From Gp1-AA133 sp964641665 (lineage in GTDB: Bacteria > Acidobacteriota > Terriglobia > Terriglobales > Acidobacteriaceae), in assembly GCA_964641665.1 (NCBI GenBank), contig CAZXKO010000031.1:102165-166164 (forward strand): DNA of 64,000 nt, given 5' to 3'. The notes below the pieces were generated by a model. That model was not told the origin of the DNA, did no database searches, and saw only the letters and a program-made list of their open reading frames with translations. Positions within the stretch are counted from its first letter, which is position 1. The number at the start of each line of letters is the position of its first letter. This document shows, piece after piece, positions 19,088-26,327 of the stretch. The position numbers and the translations under genes are program-made.

Positions 19088-19315
19088 CTATTGACCCATA
19101 ATCACTACCTCTTTCTGGTAGGAGCTATGCGCCGCAGTTTCGAATTGATACCCGACTCGAACTCTCGCTCCTCGTGGGCTTGTACCAAGTGCGGATGCAA
19201 GTTCCACAGTGGTATGGACTGGCTTCCCCTCGATCGAGTTAATCACGTCACCAACGTGCACGTTTACCGACTCGGCTGCGCCACCCGAAGCTAACGATAC
19301 GAACAAAACAGCCAA
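19088..19315 (-). pseudogene. PDZ-domain fragment
   Basis: The 75 codons resemble the C-terminal two-thirds of a PDZ domain as found in Deg/HtrA proteases: VHVGDVINSIEGKPVHTTVELASAL, then VRVGYQF and KEVVIMGQ. There is no protease domain and no start-proximal GLGF-type loop. It looks like the residue of a larger exported protease or receptor gene, and is described as a remnant. Confidence 0.45.
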
Positions 19316-19473
19316 AATTTCGGGGATAGAAAATGTCTACCCGAGGCGCGAACGTCGCTTGTAGGGCTTCCTAACGCAAAGTTTTTCTGGGCGCTTTCCT
19401 GGCGGTGGTTTTTCAACAGCCACGTCTGTTAGCAACAGTTGAGAGGAACCAAGCGCTGGGCGCCATCAGAAAG

Positions 19474-19546
19474 GAAAGGCCCTCCCAGCGCGGGAAAAGC
19501 CACTGTGGGAAGGCCTTTCGAACTCAACCGTTGAGAAGAGCGGTTG
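19474..19546 (-). terminator. Putative terminator hairpins after the HAF-repeat gene
   Basis: Two inverted repeats follow the HAF gene stop (19549): CAACCG/CGGTTG (19525-19546) and a stronger GAAAGGCC/GGCCTTTC (19474-19519) extended by TCCCA/TGGGA. No clear U-tract follows, so intrinsic termination is plausible but unproven. Confidence 0.4.
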
Positions 19547-19548
19547 GG

Positions 19549-20433
19549 CTATGGTGTCCGGATGTAACCGTGCACACCGCCCGCGGAATCCAGATAGATC
19601 CCAACGATGACATTGCTAGGATTGATCCCGGCTGCATCACTGAGCACAGCTCCCGGAGGATCGAAAGACGTGAAAATGCCGTTGCTCACCATAAAGGAGT
19701 GTGCAACGTCCGCGGTATCGATGTACTCTCCGACGCCGACTCCCTCTGGGTTAGCCCCTCCCACAAACGTAAAAATCGCGCCTGGAAAATCAATCGTGGT
19801 GTAGGTCCCATGGTACAGCAAATATCCGTGACCCACTCCAGCACTGTCCGTGTAAGAGCCAAAAACGGCACCAGATGCGATAACGGTGACGGCAAGGCTG
19901 CTGATTGCGCCGGGCGGGTCGAAGGTGGCCGAGAAGACGCCTTTCTTGGGCACGAGAAAACTGTGGGTAGTGTTTGCAGCGCCAAAAGTGCCGCAGGCAG
20001 GGTCGGTACAGGTATATCCTGACATTTCCCCGGAGGGGTTGAGACTAGTGAGAACCGTGCCAGTGGCGAGTGGGTAGTTAACAGTTGTGTATGTGCTTCC
20101 GTTCAGAGTGAACCCGTGGCTGACACCACTCGCGTCGAGGTAGCTGCCCACGATAACTCCCTGCGGACTGATCCAGTTGGGTGTCGTCAATGTGGACCCT
20201 GGAGGATCGAACGACGTGAATACGCCTTTCTTCAGCGTGAAACCGTGAGTAACGCCCGATGTGTCAGTGTAACTGCCAATGTCTGTACCCTGCGGATTGG
20301 GTCCGCCGTTTAGAGTGGTGGAAACCGCACCGGCGAAGTCGATACTGGTGTAGGTCTGTGCGGATGCTATGGACAATGTTGCCAATGCAACACTGATCGT
20401 GCAAATTGCCACGAACCGAAATACTTTGATCAT
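19549..20433 (-). CDS. Exported HAF-repeat protein
   Basis: 294 residues with AGGAGG 8 nt before the ATG and a Sec signal peptide (about 1-25, ending SIASAQ). The rest is about six degenerate 40-45-residue repeats alternating FTSFDPPGA-type and VGSYTDTSGVTHGF-type motifs, the HAF extracellular repeat pattern common in Acidobacteria. The fold is presumably beta-propeller-like. Function is unknown; cell-surface or secreted. It is cargo of the tRNA-Arg element, followed by hairpins that may terminate transcription. Confidence 0.8.
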   Translation of the reverse strand: MIKVFRFVAICTISVALATLSIASAQTYTSIDFAGAVSTTLNGGPNPQGTDIGSYTDTSGVTHGFTLKKGVFTSFDPPGSTLTTPNWISPQGVIVGSYLDASGVSHGFTLNGSTYTTVNYPLATGTVLTSLNPSGEMSGYTCTDPACGTFGAANTTHSFLVPKKGVFSATFDPPGAISSLAVTVIASGAVFGSYTDSAGVGHGYLLYHGTYTTIDFPGAIFTFVGGANPEGVGVGEYIDTADVAHSFMVSNGIFTSFDPPGAVLSDAAGINPSNVIVGIYLDSAGGVHGYIRTP

Positions 20434-21037
20434 GGGACCATCCTCCTGATCTTCGTGTGGGGTGCGGGCCGAAAATGCTGATGAATCGGGATCTCCATTT
20501 TGGGTCTCCGAATGGCCGATAGCACATGGGGCGAACTTCGCAGATTCGACGTCGACGCCAATGGGGGTTCAGGAGATCCGAAAATCGTGATCCTTGGGCA
20601 CTACCTGTCAGATTGGATCGCCGTTGTTGCGCTTGGGTTCGGGACGGAGGCCGGTTCAGTCGGACGGCATCAGGAACGGTGAGGCTCGGCTGAGCAACAC
20701 GAGCGTGCGCTCTAGCAGATGGATTGTCAAGCCGGTTTTCATGTTCACGGTGGCTTCGCGCTTCCCCTTCGATCACGGCGGCGAGTCGTCCATCGGGCGC
20801 GGATAAGATGCTCGACTACAGGCCTAGAGTAGTGGCGGGAATAGTGTTTGCGGATGGCCAACCCAGAAGCTATGTGGTTGTTGGCGTAACATTCCCATCA
20901 CACCAACTACGTCGAATGGCCCCGATTCGCGTTCCTTCCGGGATTCTTGGGAGCCACCGGGAGAGTCACTTGACGGAATGAGCGGGAGATCGCGGGACTG
21001 CCCGCAGAATGGAAAACGCCCTAATTCTTGCGTTCCA
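20434..21037. other. Non-coding region between the HAF gene and tRNA-Arg
   Basis: About 600 bp with no supportable gene on either strand. It includes the upstream region of the HAF gene and the right inner end of the integrative element. Confidence 0.5.
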
Positions 21038-21114
21038 TGGCGACCCCGGAGGGAGTCGAACCCCCAACCCTCAGATCCGAAGTCTGATGCTCTATCCAGT
21101 TGAGCTACGGGGCC
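21038..21114 (-). tRNA. tRNA-Arg (anticodon TCG)
   Basis: 77 nt on the minus strand. The acceptor GGCCCCG pairs with CGGGGTC, the discriminator is G and CCA is encoded. The D arm contains TAGCTCAACTGGATAGAG, the anticodon stem TCAGA/TCTGA encloses loop CTTCGGA (anticodon TCG, codon CGA), and the T arm reads GGGGGTTCGACTCCC. The 3' 54 nt are duplicated at 16683-16736. Confidence 0.95.
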
Positions 21115-21237
21115 GCATTCGTGCCGACAGGTCGCACAGGTTGCCGATCTGACACGCCATCAAACCTACGCGCGATTGTACACACCCATACGCCGCTTGC
21201 AAGCAGCAAGCCGCCATCACTGCCGGCGCTCGGCTGC

Positions 21238-21476
21238 TTAGGACTGCACGACGACACTCCCCGTCATCTTGGGATGCATGCGACAGTAGTATGGAAATTC
21301 CCCGGGCTCTGTAAAGCGGAATTGGAACTTCTGTTCGGTATCCAGCGCCGCCGACTTGAACTTGCCCTGCGTGCTGTTCAACCGTGTGCGGGATGTCGTC
21401 GTGGTTGGTCCAGGTCACCTCCGTGCCTGCTTTCACGGTGAGGGCTCCCGGTGGGGCGATAGCCCGGCAGGACTCC
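21238..21476 (-). pseudogene. Cupredoxin (plastocyanin-like), frameshifted
   Basis: One frame gives VKAGTEVTWTNHDDIPHTV. After a one-base loss near 21382 another gives GKFKSAALDT and GEFPYYCRMHPKMTG up to the stop at 21238. Together these make a type-1 copper protein with all ligands (His in IPHT, Cys, His and Met in YYCRMHPKM). The signal region upstream is not intact. It appears to be a small periplasmic copper protein that has decayed, or an assembly error. Confidence 0.6.
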
Positions 21477-21814
21477 GTTCCTTCGGCGCGCCTGGAAATG
21501 CATCCACCACACCAGCCAGATCATGACGCTCGAGACACAGGCCAGGATCAGATGCAGCCTCAGGACGCCTTCAGTTTCTCGCCCTCAAGTTGAAACTGCC
21601 AGGCCAGGATGCCCGTCGCCAGAACCGGGACCGTCGAAATGGCAGCAACGAGAATGTTGTAGTAGGCCGCATCGGCAAAACTGCGGCGCCCCATCCAGCG
21701 GGAGAGGACGTCAAATGCGACCGCGGCTAGAAACAGGGCTATGGGAAAGTGCACCAGCACCATGTGTTGCGCATGCTTGGCTAGTATCGTCGACTTTAGA
21801 TCAAAAGGATGCAA
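21477..21814 (-). pseudogene. DUF2231-like membrane protein, frameshifted
   Basis: Begins at 21814 with MHPFDLK, then MVLVHFPIALFLAAVAFDVL (the HFPIAL motif of DUF2231) and a second helix ILVAAISTVPVLATGILAW. A one-base loss near 21565 truncates the frame; the next frame supplies two further hydrophobic segments (LHLILACVSSVMIWLVWW). It is directly upstream of the broken cupredoxin, so both probably belonged to one small copper/redox operon. Confidence 0.55.
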
Positions 21815-22115
21815 AGTTGTCCGCCTGACTGCTCACACGTCACCCTGGGATGGCTTCTCGATTCCCGACGGGAGCAGACGTCTCTAGAACTCGACTGGAC
21901 AACGCTTTATTCCCGCGGGGCGAACCCGTTCAAAACAGTTGTTGCGCCTGTCCTAGTCTTTTAATCCGATACGACGACCGTTCGCGGCGCAACGCGGGGC
22001 CAAAGAAGAATGACTACTTCGCCGGGATAAAAGCCACCTCCGGCTCAATTCGAGCGCCCCGGGGGTTCTTATTTGTTGCGATGGATGTGAAACGGAGATC
22101 CGAAGGCCGCCAGTC
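21815..22115. other. Non-coding stretch
   Basis: About 300 bp with no gene, promoter or repeat that I can support. Confidence 0.5.
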
Positions 22116-23135
22116 CTAGCGCTCGTCCAAAGAAACCATGATCTTCTTGAAGCGGGCAGGATCGTCACTCCAAGCCTTAAGGGCGCCTGGAGCCTCTTCG
22201 ATAGAGACATTGGAACTGAGCGCGCCTTCGACCGGGAAGCGATGTTCTTCAAGCATGCGGATCACTTTACGGAAATCTTCCGGCAATGCATTGCGCGAGC
22301 CAAGAATATCCAACTCCTTCTGCACAAAGAGACGGGTCTCGTAGGTGACCAACTCTTTTGCGTAGCCGATGTAAACGACCCGGCCGGTAAAGGCGACTTC
22401 CTCTACAGCCGCGCGAAAGATTTGCGGGGAGCCGACCGCCTCGATCACGACGTCCGGACCGAGGCCATTCGTCAGTTCGTGGAGGGTTTCGTGCAACGAC
22501 TGAATCCTGGTATTTACGATGTGGGCGGCGCCGGCTTTCTTAGCGACGCTGAGCTTCTCGTCACTTACGTCCACTCCGATCGTCTTGGCCCCGCAACCAT
22601 GTGAGGCGGCAATTACACCGAGCCCGACGCCACCACAGCCGAACACGGCGACCGAATCCTCGGGCGTCACCCGTCCACGGGCAACAGCATGGAAGCCTAC
22701 CGTCAGAGGCTCTACGAGGCACAGTTCCGTTAGTGTCAGATTAGCTGGATACAGTTTTTCCGCAGGCATTGCGATGTATTCGGTCAACGCCCCATCCCGC
22801 TGAACACCAAGAGTCTGATTGAACTCGCAAGCATTCGGACGACCGCGAAGACAAGCTGCGCAACAACCGCAGTTCGTGTACGGGGACATGGTCACGTCGA
22901 CCCCAGCGGCCAGGGCCACGTGCCGCTTGCTACCTTCGACGATCGTCGCCGCCACCTCGTGCCCCGGAATACGGGGGAACGAAACCAATGGGTTCATCCC
23001 CCTGAAGGAATTCAGGTCGCTTCCGCAGAGTCCGATCATTCGCACTTTCAGGAGGAGACTGTCTCCGTCGACTGCAGGCTCAACGATCGTCTCGACTGCC
23101 GCTTCGCCCGGTTTCTTGATCACGACCGCTTTCAC
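22116..23135 (-). CDS. Zinc-dependent medium-chain dehydrogenase (sugar/polyol type)
   Basis: 339 residues. Catalytic-zinc ligands are in IGLCGSD (Cys37) and PGHEVAA; the four structural-zinc cysteines are in NCGCCAACLRGRPNAC. The Rossmann motif is GCGGVGLGVI, with an acidic residue at the end of strand 2 (GVDVSD), implying NAD+. Its ATG overlaps the stop of the upstream lactonase-family gene (ATGA, 23132-23135). That pairing matches oxidative L-fucose or L-rhamnose pathways, where a dehydrogenase makes a lactone that is then hydrolysed. It could also oxidise a galactitol-type polyol. Confidence 0.85.
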   Translation of the reverse strand: MKAVVIKKPGEAAVETIVEPAVDGDSLLLKVRMIGLCGSDLNSFRGMNPLVSFPRIPGHEVAATIVEGSKRHVALAAGVDVTMSPYTNCGCCAACLRGRPNACEFNQTLGVQRDGALTEYIAMPAEKLYPANLTLTELCLVEPLTVGFHAVARGRVTPEDSVAVFGCGGVGLGVIAASHGCGAKTIGVDVSDEKLSVAKKAGAAHIVNTRIQSLHETLHELTNGLGPDVVIEAVGSPQIFRAAVEEVAFTGRVVYIGYAKELVTYETRLFVQKELDILGSRNALPEDFRKVIRMLEEHRFPVEGALSSNVSIEEAPGALKAWSDDPARFKKIMVSLDER

Positions 23136-23998
23136 TCGCCTGCACTCCGTGTCGCTGCGTTTGGCCTGAGCCGATACACCTCAGTAGCCGTTCCTCCGAG
23201 GATGCGGTCTTGTTCAGCGGCCGAGAGGCCACCAACCAGGGATTGCAGCGTGTCGATCCATTTTCGATATGTGGATGCCAGCAGGCAAACCGGCCAATCC
23301 GATCCGGCCATGAGCCGGCTCGGGCCAAACGCCTGCAACACGACGTCAACATAAGGTCGCAAATCGTGTCCCGTCCACGTTGACCAGTCTGCTTCTGTAA
23401 CCATGCCAGAAATCTTGCAGTAGACGTTGTCTCTTCGCGCGAGTTCGCAGATGTTGCCCTGCCACGGATCTAGGATGCGATCGCGAATTCGCGGCTTAGC
23501 CACGTGATCCAGTACAAAAACCTGTTCGGGATGTCTATCCACGAACTGGATAGCGGCAGGCAGATGCCGTTCGAAGATCAGAATGTCGTAGACGAGGCCG
23601 GAGTCTTTCATGGCGTGTATGCCTTGATTGAACTCGCTGCCGAGGATGAAATTTTCGTCCGGCTCGTCCTGAATGATATGGCGAAGCCCTTTCAATTTGC
23701 TCTCGCCGCGTAAACGCTCCAGCTCAACCGGAAACTGCCGGCTGGCGATTGGAGCCCATCCGACCACTCCTAGAACGGCTTGCGAACCCCCAGCCAACGA
23801 CAGCAGCCAGTCTGTCTCCTCGCGGCTCTGTCTTGCCTGCACCGCTACAGCTCCGGCAAAACCGGCCGCAGACAGTTCGCCCTCAAGATCCTCGACCAGG
23901 AAATCGCGTCGCAACTGCGGCATGTTCTCACCGATCCACGCATACTCCGTTGGCGAATAGCGCCAAAGGTGGTGGTGAGCATCGATCCTCTCAGCCAT
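23132..23998 (-). CDS. Amidohydrolase-2 family sugar lactonase (L-fuconolactonase-like)
   Basis: 288 residues, TIM-barrel metal-dependent hydrolase. IDAHHHLWRY at the N terminus is the metal-binding HxH motif; FVLDHVAKP carries the next His and MAGSDWPV the catalytic Asp. L-fuconolactonases and L-rhamnono-lactonases share these motifs and this length. It overlaps the zinc dehydrogenase by four bases, so the pair is co-translated. Predicted reaction: hydrolysis of a 6-deoxy-hexonolactone to the acid. No dehydratase or aldolase for the remaining steps is adjacent. Confidence 0.85.
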   Translation of the reverse strand: MAERIDAHHHLWRYSPTEYAWIGENMPQLRRDFLVEDLEGELSAAGFAGAVAVQARQSREETDWLLSLAGGSQAVLGVVGWAPIASRQFPVELERLRGESKLKGLRHIIQDEPDENFILGSEFNQGIHAMKDSGLVYDILIFERHLPAAIQFVDRHPEQVFVLDHVAKPRIRDRILDPWQGNICELARRDNVYCKISGMVTEADWSTWTGHDLRPYVDVVLQAFGPSRLMAGSDWPVCLLASTYRKWIDTLQSLVGGLSAAEQDRILGGTATEVYRLRPNAATRSAGE

Positions 23999-24060
23999 TC
24001 TTCTTCGCGGCGGGCCCTATCCCTCTACTCGGGCCAAGTTCGACAAATGCAACCCGCGCC

Positions 24061-25728
24061 TTACTTTCCTGTGTAGGTTATGCGCCAGATTGCGTTGGAG
24101 CCATCGTCGGTGACCAACAGCGAACCGTCCGGCGCAACTGCGATCCCCACCGGGCGCCCCCATACATGCCCGCTGTCGACGACGAACCCGGTCATGAAAT
24201 CTTCGTACTCTCCACCGGCATGCCCAGACTGGTGTAGAGGAACACGGATCACTTCGTAGCCCACCCGTATCGATTTGTTCCAGGAGCCGTGCTCAGACGC
24301 AAAAATGTCCCCTTGGTACTCTGCCGGGAATTGATTGCCATCGTAGAAGGTCATCTCGAGCGATGCGTTGTGAGGCTGCAATATGACGTCGGGGGTTATC
24401 ACCTTGTCTTTGAGTTCGGGGTGCTTACCTTGATGTCGCGGGTCTTGATGACCGCCCATGTACCACCACGGCCACCCATAGAAACCGCCGTCTTCGACAT
24501 GGGTGATGTAATCGGGAACCAGGTTGTCTCCAAGCGCGTCGCGCTCATTGACCGAGCACCAAAGCTCTCCGGTCTGCGGGTTCACCGCGAGCCCTACCGC
24601 GTTGCGAATGCCGGATGCGTAGATCCGCATTTCCGAACCATCTGGGTTAAATTCCAGGATATCGGCACGATTCTTCTCCCGGGGTGTTGTGTCCGGGTCG
24701 TCGACATTAGATCCTGAACCGACCGAGACAAACATTTTCTTGCCGTCCCGAGTAAACTGAATGTCCCGAGTCCAGTGGCTATCACCTGCAGGCACATCGG
24801 CGATGTGCTCGGCTTCTCCGCGAGCTTTCGTGTCGCCGTTCCGGTAGGGAAAGCGCACGACGGAACCCGTGTTCCCCACGTAAACCCACTGTGGATCAGG
24901 GCCCGGAGGATAGAAGTTGATGCCAAACGGCCGATCCAGGCCGCTCGCAAAAACCGCCATCAATTCCGGTTTTCCCTTGCCAGTGATGCCTCGAAAAACC
25001 CGGATGTCGCCGGCACGGCTTTCGGCCACGAAGAAATCTCCGTTCGGAGCGGTCCGAATCAAACGAGGCTCATCCAGTCCCGCGGCATATTGCTCCACCT
25101 CGAAACCCGCCGGGACCTGTGGCCATGCACCTTCCGGACGCGCTACCAACTTTGGCCCGTTGCCGGCTGAAGGCGTTGAGAACGGAGGAGGCAAATCGGG
25201 CAGAGTGATCTTGCGGACGTTCCCCGGCTTCTCGAAGCGGTAGTCGGTAAATGGCGGTTTTGGAGGTGGAGCATTAGACGCGCTGCTATCACTCGGCGGC
25301 GACGTCGCGGCAATTTTGCCCGGAACCGTTTTGGAGGCTGCGAGCGCTTTCACATAAGTAATAATCTGCCATCTCTGCTGCTTGGGCAGCGATGCCCAGG
25401 AAGGCATTCCATTCGGCACATCACCCTTGGTGATAAACCAAAACAGCTCACCCGAGGTTACAGAGCCGATCTTTCCATGAGCAAAGGGCGGGATGTTCCC
25501 CGATCCTTCTCCCTTCTCTCCGTGACACCGGGCGCACCGCAGGTGATATAGGGGTTTGCCCACGACCGCGGCTTCCGTGTCGTTTTCAAAAGGGTTGACC
25601 GTCTGTTTGGCCGAGGCCGGAGCGCCGTGGAAACTGGAATTCTGAGCTTTCAAGGAGGAACAAAACAGGGTTGTCGCGAGAAAGAGCGCTGGTGCGCATG
25701 CATGAGAGCGCGGGTTCACTTTCAACAT
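24061..25728 (-). CDS. Cytochrome c - PQQ sugar dehydrogenase fusion
   Basis: 555 residues from the ATG at 25728 (a TTG at 25737 is an alternative); signal peptide to about residue 30. A class I cytochrome c domain occupies about 45-130 with CARCHG and an axial Met in NGMPSW. A proline-rich linker leads to a glucose/sorbosone dehydrogenase beta-propeller (about 200-555) with AAGLDEPRLIRTAPNGDFFVAES, DRPFGINFYPPG and GYEVIRV. The enzyme would oxidise an aldose in the periplasm and pass electrons internally to haem. In most relatives the two domains are separate or the cytochrome is C-terminal, so the N-terminal order is notable. Confidence 0.88.
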   Translation of the reverse strand: MLKVNPRSHACAPALFLATTLFCSSLKAQNSSFHGAPASAKQTVNPFENDTEAAVVGKPLYHLRCARCHGEKGEGSGNIPPFAHGKIGSVTSGELFWFITKGDVPNGMPSWASLPKQQRWQIITYVKALAASKTVPGKIAATSPPSDSSASNAPPPKPPFTDYRFEKPGNVRKITLPDLPPPFSTPSAGNGPKLVARPEGAWPQVPAGFEVEQYAAGLDEPRLIRTAPNGDFFVAESRAGDIRVFRGITGKGKPELMAVFASGLDRPFGINFYPPGPDPQWVYVGNTGSVVRFPYRNGDTKARGEAEHIADVPAGDSHWTRDIQFTRDGKKMFVSVGSGSNVDDPDTTPREKNRADILEFNPDGSEMRIYASGIRNAVGLAVNPQTGELWCSVNERDALGDNLVPDYITHVEDGGFYGWPWWYMGGHQDPRHQGKHPELKDKVITPDVILQPHNASLEMTFYDGNQFPAEYQGDIFASEHGSWNKSIRVGYEVIRVPLHQSGHAGGEYEDFMTGFVVDSGHVWGRPVGIAVAPDGSLLVTDDGSNAIWRITYTGK

Positions 25729-25777
25729 TGCCTCCAATGTCTGGAAAGTCCAATAGGTCAGTCAGGTTGCTTCAACG

Positions 25778-26260
25778 CTAGTACCCCTTCACCTTGACCA
25801 CAACATAATCGAAATCGTGCGAGCCGTCGAGCAGGACCTGATGTGGGACTCGCGCCGGGATCCGAATCACATCCCCGGCGGAGATTTTCCTTCGAACGCC
25901 GCCCTGGATGGTCCCATTTCGTTTCTCATGCGGACCAACGGTTTCCCCATTGAGGAGTGTTCCACCGATCAACAGAGTTGCGGAACCTGATTGCACGAAA
26001 AAGATATCAATTTGAGTCTCGTGCCATTCCACCTGACCGTCAGCCTCCCGATGGACCAAGAGGAAGCTTTCGTTGCTGTAGTCGGAAAGCTGGCGCACCC
26101 CGAAGTGATGAGGATCGCCAGCGGCTTCTGGACCCATCGATGAGGTCAGCTGCTTGAGCGACGCAGAGGTCCATTGTTCGAACCCGGGAGGTCCTGCCTC
26201 CTGCGCTGTGACAACAAGAACAGCCATTCCAAACCCACCGAGCAGCCAGAGTTTTCTCAT
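25778..26260 (-). CDS. Secreted cupin, type I (copy 1)
   Basis: 160 residues from the ATG at 26260 with a signal peptide (MRKLWLLGGFGMAVLVVTAQ). A cupin barrel follows: VEWHETQIDIFFVQSGSATLLIGG (first motif, with His and Glu), then a conserved KRNGTIQGGVRRKISAGDVIRIPARVPHQVLLD (second motif, metal His). About 70% similar by eye to the protein at 42638-43117, including the KVKGY C terminus. Function unknown. It is placed just after GH31, about 65 bp downstream of that gene's stop, and before the PQQ fusion. Confidence 0.8.
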   Translation of the reverse strand: MRKLWLLGGFGMAVLVVTAQEAGPPGFEQWTSASLKQLTSSMGPEAAGDPHHFGVRQLSDYSNESFLLVHREADGQVEWHETQIDIFFVQSGSATLLIGGTLLNGETVGPHEKRNGTIQGGVRRKISAGDVIRIPARVPHQVLLDGSHDFDYVVVKVKGY

Positions 26261-26327
26261 CGATTCCTCACCCGCGGAGCTCGCTTGGAACCTTCTCCCG
26301 CATTCGTCTCCTCGGCGACGCCTCTCC

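Larger units (their letters stand above)
16683..21114. mobile_element. Small tRNA-Arg-integrated element
   Basis: Bounded by the 54-bp direct repeat at 16683-16736 and the intact tRNA-Arg at 21038-21114. It contains a tyrosine integrase next to the left repeat (frameshifted, but with all catalytic residues), a hypothetical protein, a cyclic-nucleotide-binding protein, a PDZ fragment and the HAF-repeat protein. Size is about 4.4 kb. The broken integrase suggests it is immobile now. It carries no replication or conjugation genes, so it may be a deletion remnant of a larger island. Confidence 0.75.
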
